12,730 nt of DNA, taken from contig DPGF01000133.1 of NCBI GenBank assembly GCA_003522105.1, positions 1 to 12,730 on the forward strand, in the 5' to 3' direction. Below the pieces are notes generated by a model. It had not been told where the DNA came from and ran no database searches. It saw only the letters and a program-made list of their open reading frames with translations. This document shows, in pieces, positions 5,551 to 10,762 of this stretch (position 1 is its first letter; each line of letters starts with the position of its first letter). The DNA comes from Oscillibacter sp. GTDB taxonomy: Bacteria > Bacillota > Clostridia > Oscillospirales > Oscillospiraceae. The position numbers and the translations under genes are program-made.

Positions 5551-5586
5551 AAAAAAAGAGCCGTCCAATGGACGGCTCTCATTTTT
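5551..5586 (-). terminator. Terminator of rpsT (usable in both directions)
   Basis: AGAGCCGTCC (5557-5566) pairs with GGACGGCTCT (5570-5579) around a 3-base loop. On the minus strand seven T residues follow (A-run 5551-5557 on plus). A five-T run at 5582-5586 would also serve rightward transcripts. It lies 13 bases past the rpsT stop. Confidence 0.85.
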
Positions 5587-5592
5587 GCTCGA

Positions 5593-5856
5593 TTAGCCAA
5601 TGTGGTTGAGCTTCAGGGTCATCGCGCTCTTCTTGTGCGCGGCGTTATTCTTGTGAAGAATACCCTTTGCAGCAGCCTTGTCGACAGACTTCACTGCGAC
5701 CTTGTAAGCGCTCTCGGCCTCGGTGCGATTGCCTTCAGCGGCAGCCGCCTCGAACTTCTTGAGTGCGGTCTTCAGTGCGGACTTGTCGGCCTTATTGCGC
5801 TCGTTACGGGTGCCAGACACGAGAACGCGCTTCTTGGCAGACTTGATATTCGGCAA
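5593..5856 (-). CDS. rpsT: 30S ribosomal protein S20, TTG start
   Basis: S20 is a small basic helical-bundle protein that binds 16S rRNA early in 30S assembly. The 87 residues open with the hallmark PNIKSAKKRV and continue with RNxRNKADKSALKTALKKF, then end HKNNAAHKKSAMTLKLN, typical of the family. The longer frame from a GTG at 5865 would put the start codon inside the Shine-Dalgarno sequence. The TTG at 5856 lies eight bases after GGAGGAGG (5865-5872) and gives the canonical MPNIKSA start. E. coli rpsT also begins with UUG, where the weak start is part of translational autoregulation. Here the same is inference. It has its own promoter and terminator and diverges from gpr, a common arrangement in spore formers. 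Confidence 0.96.
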   Translation of the reverse strand: MPNIKSAKKRVLVSGTRNERNKADKSALKTALKKFEAAAAEGNRTEAESAYKVAVKSVDKAAAKGILHKNNAAHKKSAMTLKLNHIG

Positions 5857-5919
5857 ACCAAACACCTCCTCCGGTTGGAATTCGCTCCGGCAGACAGAAA
5901 ATCCACCGTGCAGAATGGT

Positions 5920-5948
5920 ATTTTAGCAAAGAATGCAAGAAATTGCAA
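5920..5948 (-). promoter_or_regulatory. Promoter of rpsT
   Basis: On the minus strand, TTGCAA (5943-5948), a 17-base spacer ending in TGC (extended -10) and TAAAAT (5920-5925) are present. The leader to the TTG start is about 57 bases and ends in GGAGGAGG. Confidence 0.7.
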
Positions 5949-5975
5949 GCATTTTTTCGCAATTTTTTGATTTTT

Positions 5976-6006
5976 TTGTATGACACAAAACTTTGTGGAT
6001 AAAATA
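5976..6006 (+). promoter_or_regulatory. Candidate promoter of gpr with embedded palindrome
   Basis: TTGTAT (5976-5981), 18 bases and TAAAAT (6000-6005) can be read as sigma-A boxes. The same segment has GTATGA at 5978 and GATAAAATA at 5998-6006, which is loosely like a forespore sigma-G promoter, as expected for gpr in known spore formers. The spacer contains the 14-bp palindrome CACAAA-AC-TTTGTG (5984-5997). Assignment to a sigma factor is not secure. Confidence 0.35.
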
Positions 6007-6045
6007 GGGCTTGCAAACAAGATTTAGTAAAAGGAAGGTGACAAC

Positions 6046-6930
6046 ATGCTCCAGTATCGCACTGACCTTGCCATGGAGGCGCACGAGCTGCTCTGCGCGC
6101 AGAGCGGCGCGGCGATCCCCGGCGCGGAGTGCCGGACGGTCTTTCGCCGCGGGTGCAGCGTGACGAGCGTGCACATTGAAACGGAAGGCGCCGCCCAGCG
6201 GCTCGGCAAGCCCTGCGGGCGGTATATCACGCTTGACCTCTCGGCGCTGCAAAAAAACAGCGGAGAGCTGCTTGCGCGCGCCTCGCGCGCCGTCGCGGCG
6301 GAACTCAGGCTGCTGCTCGGCGAGCATACGCGCGGTGTGCTCGTCGCGGGGCTTGGCAACGCGGGCATGACGCCGGACGCCATCGGGCCGAAGAGCGCGG
6401 AGCATGTGCTCGTCACGCGCCACTTGCGGCAGGAGGACGGTTTTTCCTCTCTCTGCCCGGTCAGCGTGCTCACGCCCGGCGTGCTCGGTCAGACCGGCAT
6501 CGAGGCGATGGAGACCCTGCGCGGCGCGGTGCGCGCGGTGCAGCCCGACGCGGTCATTGCGATCGACGCGCTCGCCTCCCGTTCCCTCGCGCGCCTCTGC
6601 ACGAGCGTTCAGCTCTCTGATACAGGCATCGTGCCGGGCAGCGGCCTGGGCAACCACCGCTGCCCGCTCAGCCGCGATACGCTGGGCGTGCCGGTCTATG
6701 CGATCGGCGTTCCCACGGTGGTCGACGCGGCGACGCTTACGCTCGATGTGCTCGAAGAAGCCGGAAAATCAGACGTCGACCCCGCCGCACTGCGCGGACA
6801 CGAGACCGTCATGGTCACCACGCGCGACATCGACGCGCAGATCCGCGAGCTTTCCCGCGTCATCGGCTACGGCATCGACCTTGCCCTCCAGCCGCTCTCC
6901 TTTTCCGAGCTTTGCACGCTGCTCGGCTGA
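6046..6930 (+). CDS. gpr: Germination protease (spore protease GPR)
   Basis: GPR is made in the forespore as a zymogen and degrades the small acid-soluble proteins (SASPs) that coat spore DNA, supplying amino acids at germination. It belongs to peptidase family A25. The 294 residues show RTDLAMEA at 5-12, GLGNAGMTPDAIGP at 102-115 with Asp111, GQTGIE at 148-153, and AIDALASR at 172-179 with Asp174. VQLSDTGIVPGSGLGNHR and LGVPVYAIGVPTVVDA follow. Asp111 and Asp174 match the two aspartates implicated in the Bacillus enzyme. Known self-processing occurs in the TD-LA context; here that leaves a propeptide of only about seven residues, shorter than in Bacillus. The start is supported by GGAAGGTGA upstream. 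This gene is strong evidence for sporulation. Confidence 0.96.
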   Translation: MLQYRTDLAMEAHELLCAQSGAAIPGAECRTVFRRGCSVTSVHIETEGAAQRLGKPCGRYITLDLSALQKNSGELLARASRAVAAELRLLLGEHTRGVLVAGLGNAGMTPDAIGPKSAEHVLVTRHLRQEDGFSSLCPVSVLTPGVLGQTGIEAMETLRGAVRAVQPDAVIAIDALASRSLARLCTSVQLSDTGIVPGSGLGNHRCPLSRDTLGVPVYAIGVPTVVDAATLTLDVLEEAGKSDVDPAALRGHETVMVTTRDIDAQIRELSRVIGYGIDLALQPLSFSELCTLLG

Positions 6931-7076
6931 AAAGTTTTACTTTTCCACAGGCAATTCATAATTTGTTTACAAGCGATTCAAACTTTAGCCAAGATTGACT
7001 GTTATCTTAATACTTGCAAAGGGGAACGATCCCCGATGTGATTTTCTCCCTCCTAAAAATACACACACAACACAGC
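6931..7076. other. Intergenic stretch after gpr, no gene seen
   Basis: This AT-rich stretch has no supported ORF. It includes an isolated TTGACT at 6994-6999 without a matching -10, and a small GGGGA/TCCCC stem at 7021-7034. In many spore formers other sporulation genes follow gpr; here the next gene, nadE, is convergent instead. Confidence 0.4.
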
Positions 7077-7108
7077 AAAAAGCCCTCGCCTTGCGGCGAG
7101 GGCTTTTT
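7077..7108. terminator. Bidirectional terminator between gpr and nadE
   Basis: A perfect 14-bp stem (AAAAAGCCCTCGCC, 7077-7090, with its complement 7095-7108) surrounds a TTGC loop. It has a five-T run on each strand and serves the two convergent genes. Confidence 0.92.
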
Positions 7109-7116
7109 GTTTTTTC

Positions 7117-7902
7117 TCATTTCTTATTGGGATTGTAGTAATCCGTTTCCTCGGGAAGAACGATGGGCAGGCCGTTCTGATAGACCGGCAGCGTCTGGAA
7201 CTTGAAGCGCGAAATTTTGTGCTTGCGGTCGATCTGCTCCTTGATGGCGGGGTCGACCACGCCGCGGCGGACATATTCGTTCACCGCGTGATAGGTGAAG
7301 CCGAGGTTGTCCTCGTCAGTCTTGCCCGTCAGGCCGTCGGACGGCGGCTTGATGAGGAAGCGCTCGGGAAGGCCAAGCTCCGCGCCCAGCGCGATGACCT
7401 CCTCGGTCGTGTACATGCCGAGCGGCGAGAAAGCGCCCGCGCTGTCGCCGTAGATCGTGCAGTAGCCCACCCAGTCCTCAGAGAGGTTGGAGGTGTTGAT
7501 CACAATGCCGCCCTCCTCGCTCTGCGCGATGGCGTAGAGCGTCGTCATGCGGATGCGGGAGGGCAGGTTCACCTTCGTCTGGCGGCTCGCCTCGAGGCCG
7601 ATGCGGTCCATCTCGTCGAGAAGACCCTTCGTGCCGCCCTGGATATTGAAGGTATAGCTGCGGATACCGAGATGCTCGACAAGGCCGTTTGAATAGTCGA
7701 TGTCCGGCTGCACACCGTCGGGCATCAGCACGCCGACGACGTTCTCGCGCCCGTAGGCCGCGACGCTCAGCGCCGCGACGACGGAGCTGTCCTTGCCGCC
7801 GGAAATGCCGATGACGGCGGTCTTGCCGCCGCAGGCCTTCATCTGCGCGCGCATCCAGTCAAGAAGACCGGCAAGCTGCTGCTTTGCGTCAAACTGTTCC
7901 AT
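7117..7902 (-). CDS. nadE: Ammonia-dependent NAD+ synthetase
   Basis: The enzyme adenylates nicotinic acid adenine dinucleotide and amidates it with ammonia to form NAD+, the last step of NAD synthesis, in the cytoplasm. The 261 residues match the short, ammonia-dependent form: there is no N-terminal nitrilase domain for glutamine use. SGGKDSS at 34-40 is the PP-loop that binds ATP pyrophosphate. NTSNLSEDWVGYCTIYGDSAG, near residues 135-155, is the dimer and substrate region. KPPSDGLTGKTDEDNLGFTY near 185-204 is also characteristic. The start is supported by AAGGAG 7-8 bases upstream. A terminator-like hairpin sits only 25 bases before the start codon, so expression must come from read-through of the greA-rnhA transcript or from a promoter inside the rnhA remnant. 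Confidence 0.96.
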   Translation of the reverse strand: MEQFDAKQQLAGLLDWMRAQMKACGGKTAVIGISGGKDSSVVAALSVAAYGRENVVGVLMPDGVQPDIDYSNGLVEHLGIRSYTFNIQGGTKGLLDEMDRIGLEASRQTKVNLPSRIRMTTLYAIAQSEEGGIVINTSNLSEDWVGYCTIYGDSAGAFSPLGMYTTEEVIALGAELGLPERFLIKPPSDGLTGKTDEDNLGFTYHAVNEYVRRGVVDPAIKEQIDRKHKISRFKFQTLPVYQNGLPIVLPEETDYYNPNKK

Positions 7903-7927
7903 ACTTTTTGCTCCTTAAAATTACTTC

Positions 7928-7952
7928 AAAAAGATGGCTTCGCCATCTTTTT
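7928..7952 (-). terminator. Terminator-like hairpin between rnhA remnant and nadE
   Basis: A perfect 11-bp stem (AAAAAGATGGC, 7928-7938, with 7942-7952) surrounds a TTC loop and has five T residues on either strand. It sits 10 bases beyond the stop of the rnhA remnant, where the terminator of an undisturbed rnhA gene would be expected. Confidence 0.75.
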
Positions 7953-7962
7953 GAGAGGGTTC

Positions 7963-8031
7963 TCACTTAAACTTATGCCACTCTGCCACCGCCATCTCAT
8001 CGCAGCGGTTGTTGTATTCGTTCTCCGCGTG
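7963..8031 (-). pseudogene. Duplicate of the last 23 codons of rnhA
   Basis: This 69-bp segment encodes exactly the same 22 residues and stop as the end of rnhA (from catalytic His124 to the final Lys), 182 bp downstream of the functional copy. The 41 bp at 7991-8031 are identical to 8173-8213. The remaining 28 bp carry seven differences, all at third codon positions and all synonymous. There is no start codon or upstream domain, so it is a remnant, not a gene. Its position between a 113-bp insert and the rnhA-type terminator suggests it is the original 3' end, displaced. Confidence 0.85.
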
Positions 8032-8144
8032 TTTTCCCACGCGGCTTCCCCGCGCGGGAGCCCTGTTTTATTTCATGTCTTGCGGCGGCGAAGTGAATCC
8101 GCCGCTCGCGCCGCCGGATTTCCGGCGTATGGCCACGCGGCTGT
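8032..8144. other. 113-bp GC-rich hairpin insert between two rnhA 3' ends
   Basis: The segment between the two rnhA tails contains CGCCGGA/TCCGGCG-type and GCGGCG/CGCCGC stems. CCACGCGGCT occurs as a direct repeat near each edge (8037-8046 and 8133-8142). Its left edge forms CCGCGTG/CACGCGG with the end of the remnant. It has no credible ORF and is too small to encode an integrase, so it could be a deleted or non-autonomous mobile element. Confidence 0.55.
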
Positions 8145-8582
8145 TCACTTGAATTTGTGCCATTCCGCGACTGCCATCTCATCGCAGCGGTTGTTGTATT
8201 CGTTCTCCGCGTGGCCTTTGACCCAGTGGTAGTGCAGCTCATGCTGCGCGATGAGCTGCAAGAGCTGCTCCCAGAGATCGACATTCAGCGCGGGCTTTTT
8301 GTCGCTCTTCACCCATCCGCGCTGCTTCCAGCCGTAGACCCAGCGCTTTTCGAGCGCGTCGATCACATAGCGCGAGTCGGAATAAAGCTCGACAACGCAC
8401 GGCTCTTTGAGGAGCCGCAGCGCCTCGATGACAGCGGTAAGCTCCATGCGGTTGTTGGTCGTGCTCGCCTCGCCGCCGGAGAGCTCGCGCTCATGCGCGC
8501 CGTATTTGAGCACCGCGCCCCAACCGCCGGGGCCGGGATTGCCCGAGCACGCGCCGTCGGTATAGATAATGACTTGTTTCAT
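8145..8582 (-). CDS. rnhA: Ribonuclease HI
   Basis: RNase HI cuts the RNA strand of RNA-DNA hybrids, removing R-loops and primer remnants. The 145 residues carry the catalytic acidic residues at the usual positions: Asp9 (YTDGACSGNPGPGGWG), Glu47 (NNRMEL), Asp69 (YSDSRY) and Asp134 (NRCDEMA), plus His124 (KGHAEN). I chose ATG 8582 with GAGG upstream; a longer TTG start at 8594 would overlap the greA stop and add four residues. It follows greA by 8 bases and is the last gene of the SHOCT-greA-rnhA cluster. Its last 22 codons lie within the duplicated region, and the final eight or so differ synonymously from the displaced copy, so the 3' end may be of foreign origin while the protein is intact. 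Confidence 0.96.
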   Translation of the reverse strand: MKQVIIYTDGACSGNPGPGGWGAVLKYGAHERELSGGEASTTNNRMELTAVIEALRLLKEPCVVELYSDSRYVIDALEKRWVYGWKQRGWVKSDKKPALNVDLWEQLLQLIAQHELHYHWVKGHAENEYNNRCDEMAVAEWHKFK

Positions 8583-8590
8583 GGATTTCC

Positions 8591-9094
8591 TCAATAAGAA
8601 CTGATCTCGAGCGAGGAATCGTCCTCGCCCGGCGTGATCTCTCGAATTTCGACCGTATACTTCATGGTGGGCGAAACGACGACCTCGACCCGGTCGCCGA
8701 CCTTTTTCCCCAGCACCGCCTTGCCCACGGGCGATTCCTTGCTGATGAGACCCTTGAGCGCGTTCTGGCGCAGCGTGGTCACAAGCTGAATGGACTGCTC
8801 TTTCCCCAGCTTTTCGTTATAGAGCAGCACATGGTCGAAAAGGCTCACAGCGCCCTCTCTTTCCTCCACCTCGATGACCTTTGCCGTGGCGATCATGCGC
8901 TCCAAGTAGCGGATGCGGCTCTCGTTGCGGTTTTTCTCCTGCTTGGCGACCTTGTACTCGTAATTCTCGCTCAGATCGCCGAACGCGCGCGCCGTCTGCA
9001 CATCTTCGATGAGCTTGGGGCGCAGCTCCAAACGGCGGTGGTCAAGCTCCGCCTTCATTTTGTCAATGTCGACCTTTGTCAGTTCGTCGTACAT
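8591..9094 (-). CDS. greA: Transcription elongation factor GreA
   Basis: GreA enters the secondary channel of RNA polymerase and stimulates cleavage of backtracked transcripts, restoring elongation. The 167 residues include an N-terminal coiled coil (to about residue 75) with the tip motif GDLSENYEY (Asp40 and Glu43 are the expected metal-coordinating acids). A C-terminal FKBP-like domain with SPVGKAVLGKKVGDRVEV (about 121-138) follows. The tip reads ARAFGDLSEN, where others usually have AREHGDLSEN. The start follows AAGGAAG by about 11 bases. It sits 25 bases after the third SHOCT gene and 8 bases before rnhA, all leftward, suggesting one transcript for R-loop and backtracking control plus the membrane SHOCT proteins. 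Confidence 0.96.
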   Translation of the reverse strand: MYDELTKVDIDKMKAELDHRRLELRPKLIEDVQTARAFGDLSENYEYKVAKQEKNRNESRIRYLERMIATAKVIEVEEREGAVSLFDHVLLYNEKLGKEQSIQLVTTLRQNALKGLISKESPVGKAVLGKKVGDRVEVVVSPTMKYTVEIREITPGEDDSSLEISSY

Positions 9095-9119
9095 CGTGTG
9101 TTCGCTTCCTTTTCTCTGC

Positions 9120-9596
9120 TCAGCCTCTGCTCTGCGCGTGCGCCTGCTTGACGCGCGCGACGCGCTGGGCGTATTCCTCGCGGTCTAAAATGCCCGCGTC
9201 GTACAGCACCTTCAGGTTCTCAAGCCGGTCCTCGCAGCTGTCCATGTGGACAGAATGCACCTCGCCGCTGTCGGCCTGCTTTTTGCGCGCAAGCTCCCAG
9301 CGCTTTTCGCTGTGCGCGCGCTCGTCGGCGTGGCGCTGCTCGTTTCTCTCCCACTCGTCGGCGCGGTGCTGCTTGTGGAGCGCTTTGATCTCCGTCGGGC
9401 TCGGGCGCTTTTTTTCCGTCTGCCCGCGCAGCGCATCAAGATCTTCAACCGTGCGCTTGGCCTTTTTGATCAACTCGTCGGGTGACGCCGAAACGCTGCC
9501 GGTTTCCCGATCGTTGACCTTTTTTTCCTCGTTGGCGACAGCCGCCTTAAACCCCCAGGCAAGTGCGATGATAATAAGGATCAGAACTTCTCCCAT
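9120..9596 (-). CDS. Membrane-anchored SHOCT-domain protein, charged coiled coil (third SHOCT gene)
   Basis: This 158-residue protein has one N-terminal membrane helix (about 3-20). A long, highly charged helical segment follows (about 40-108) that is rich in Glu, Lys, Arg and His (for example HADERAHSEKRWE). A short HSVHMDSC stretch (115-122) could bind a metal. The C-terminal SHOCT module (124-150) reads RLENLKVLYDAGILDREEY. SHOCT modules are short two-helix elements commonly found at protein ends, with presumed oligomerisation or anchoring roles. An AAAGGAG lies eight bases before the ATG. It is 18 bases after the second SHOCT gene and 25 before greA. The specific function is unknown. Confidence 0.8.
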   Translation of the reverse strand: MGEVLILIIIALAWGFKAAVANEEKKVNDRETGSVSASPDELIKKAKRTVEDLDALRGQTEKKRPSPTEIKALHKQHRADEWERNEQRHADERAHSEKRWELARKKQADSGEVHSVHMDSCEDRLENLKVLYDAGILDREEYAQRVARVKQAHAQSRG

Positions 9597-9614
9597 TGTC
9601 CGCGCTCCTTTCTC

Positions 9615-9974
9615 TTATAGCTCGTCAAGGATATTCCTGCGCTTTTGCTGATACTCCTCTTCCGTAATAAGCCGGCGGTCGTAAAGGGTCTGCAATTCCT
9701 CGAGCCGCGCCTCAGCGTCAGACTTGCCGCCCTTTGCGCCGTCTTCCGTCTCGTCGGTGATCTCGTAGCCGCCGTTGTACTTCACAACGCCCGCGGCGAG
9801 CAGGAAATTATAGATGCCCATGCCGAAGGCCATCAGGCACCAGATGGCCTTAAAGCCGATCATCGCGCCGATGCTCGGAATGGTAAACAGGCCGAACACG
9901 CCCATCGCGCACGCGATGACGCCCGACAGAATGCTCGCGCTTTTGCTGGGCTTATAGTGGATATTTCTTCTCAT
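9615..9974 (-). CDS. SHOCT-domain membrane protein with two helices (second SHOCT gene)
   Basis: The 119-residue protein has two adjacent membrane helices (about 14-34 and 40-62), an acidic linker (71-88) and a C-terminal SHOCT module (90-116: RLEELQTLYDRRLITEEEY). I chose ATG 9974 because GAGGAGG lies five bases upstream. The longer frame from 10010 would overlap the preceding gene by 26 bases and add an unsupported leader. The gap to the preceding SHOCT gene is 10 bases and to the next 18. The SHOCT module matches its neighbours, but the membrane part is unrelated. It is likely a small membrane adaptor; the role is unknown. Confidence 0.8.
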   Translation of the reverse strand: MRRNIHYKPSKSASILSGVIACAMGVFGLFTIPSIGAMIGFKAIWCLMAFGMGIYNFLLAAGVVKYNGGYEITDETEDGAKGGKSDAEARLEELQTLYDRRLITEEEYQQKRRNILDEL

Positions 9975-9984
9975 GGTGTCCTCC

Positions 9985-10560
9985 TCACAGCTTCTTTCTT
10001 CGTGCGTCATATTCTTCTCTGCTCAGGATTCCCGCCTCGTAGAGAGTCTTGAGGTTCTTTTTCCTCTCCTCCCTGCTGCCGGTCTCCGCACTTGGCGTCA
10101 CGGAGTTTTCCACAGGCTTTGGCGGAACGGGGATTTCTTCTGCCTCTTTAGACGCAGAATCGTCAGAAATTGTTTCTGCCCGCTCCTTCTTTCTCCACGG
10201 CATCGCCGCGCGGACAAAGCAGACCGCCGCACCGAGGCCGAAGAAAATTGCACCGGAGCGTCCGCTCTGTTCCTTCTGCTTCCGATCGTTTTCCACCATT
10301 TCCTGAACGGTGCGGTTCATCTCTTCATCGCCGAAGTCAAAGTCGCTCATATCGATCACAATGCTGTTCGTATTGTCAGCCTCCGGCGCGATCTGCGGCC
10401 AGATCAACGCCAGCGCCGCACCCAGCAAAATCACGCCGAGCACGATCATGCCCGGGCGGGTATAGATAGCGCGCAGCACCTCCATGTTGTTCTCGTGCCT
10501 GCGCTGCTGCTGGCGCTCCATTGCGTCGCCCAGCGACTGCAAAATATTTGCCATTGCCAT
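9985..10560 (-). CDS. SHOCT-domain membrane protein (first SHOCT gene of the operon)
   Basis: The 191-residue protein has an N-terminal helical region rich in Gln and Arg (10-30) and a membrane helix (about 37-55). An acidic loop (70-95, with DMSDFDFGDEEM) and a second membrane helix (about 102-120) follow. A low-complexity linker (130-162) precedes the C-terminal SHOCT module (166-190: NLKTLYEAGILSREEY). With both ends cytoplasmic, the acidic loop would be outside. The start at 10560 is supported by AGAGGAG about five bases upstream; a second ATG six bases on is possible. A promoter is seen at 10581-10609, making this the probable first gene of the SHOCT-greA-rnhA transcript. The function is not known. 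Confidence 0.8.
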   Translation of the reverse strand: MAMANILQSLGDAMERQQQRRHENNMEVLRAIYTRPGMIVLGVILLGAALALIWPQIAPEADNTNSIVIDMSDFDFGDEEMNRTVQEMVENDRKQKEQSGRSGAIFFGLGAAVCFVRAAMPWRKKERAETISDDSASKEAEEIPVPPKPVENSVTPSAETGSREERKKNLKTLYEAGILSREEYDARRKKL

Positions 10561-10580
10561 GCTCTCCTCTTTTTGGCTCT

Positions 10581-10609
10581 ATTCTACCGAAGAAAGGTTT
10601 GTCTTTCCA
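10581..10609 (-). promoter_or_regulatory. Candidate promoter of the SHOCT-greA-rnhA operon
   Basis: On the minus strand, TAGAAT (10581-10586) forms a good -10 with a poor -35 (TGGAAA, 10604-10609) at 17-base spacing. It lies 21 bases before the first start codon, which leaves a short leader containing the RBS. Confidence 0.45.
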
Positions 10610-10705
10610 GCAAGCTGGGGTTTACATCTGTACTTTATCGCGCCACTTTGATGTTACATTGTGCTTTTTTTGCGCATTGAGGGGAAATTGCCCGCCGTTG
10701 TCTTC

Positions 10706-10743
10706 AAAGGGGGTATTCTCCCGCGTGAGAGAATATCCCCTTT
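10706..10743. repeat. Long hairpin, second copy of the dispersed CGCGTGAGAG family
   Basis: The outer arms AAAGGGGGTATTCTC (10706-10720) and GAGAATATCCCCTTT (10729-10743) pair with one wobble, around a CCGCGTGA centre. Its ends and centre match the hairpin at 4172-4209. It sits 19 bases past the gyrA stop. A T-rich tract (10745-10751) follows on the plus strand only, so as a terminator it would suit rightward rather than gyrA transcripts. Confidence 0.7.
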
Positions 10744-10762
10744 GCTTTTTTGCGATGGGCGC

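Noticed and set aside
5923..6657. Leftward open frame opposite gpr
   Set aside because: Antisense to conserved gpr codons and without family features; it also runs through the rpsT/gpr promoter region.
7963..8213. Assembly error as the cause of the rnhA tail duplication
   Set aside because: An assembly artefact would give identical copies; seven synonymous differences and distinct flanks argue for a real duplication, although read-level checking is not possible here.
8157..8597. Rightward frame opposite rnhA
   Set aside because: Mirror of rnhA. The resemblance of this frame to the one at 7951-8232 only reflects the duplicated rnhA tail.
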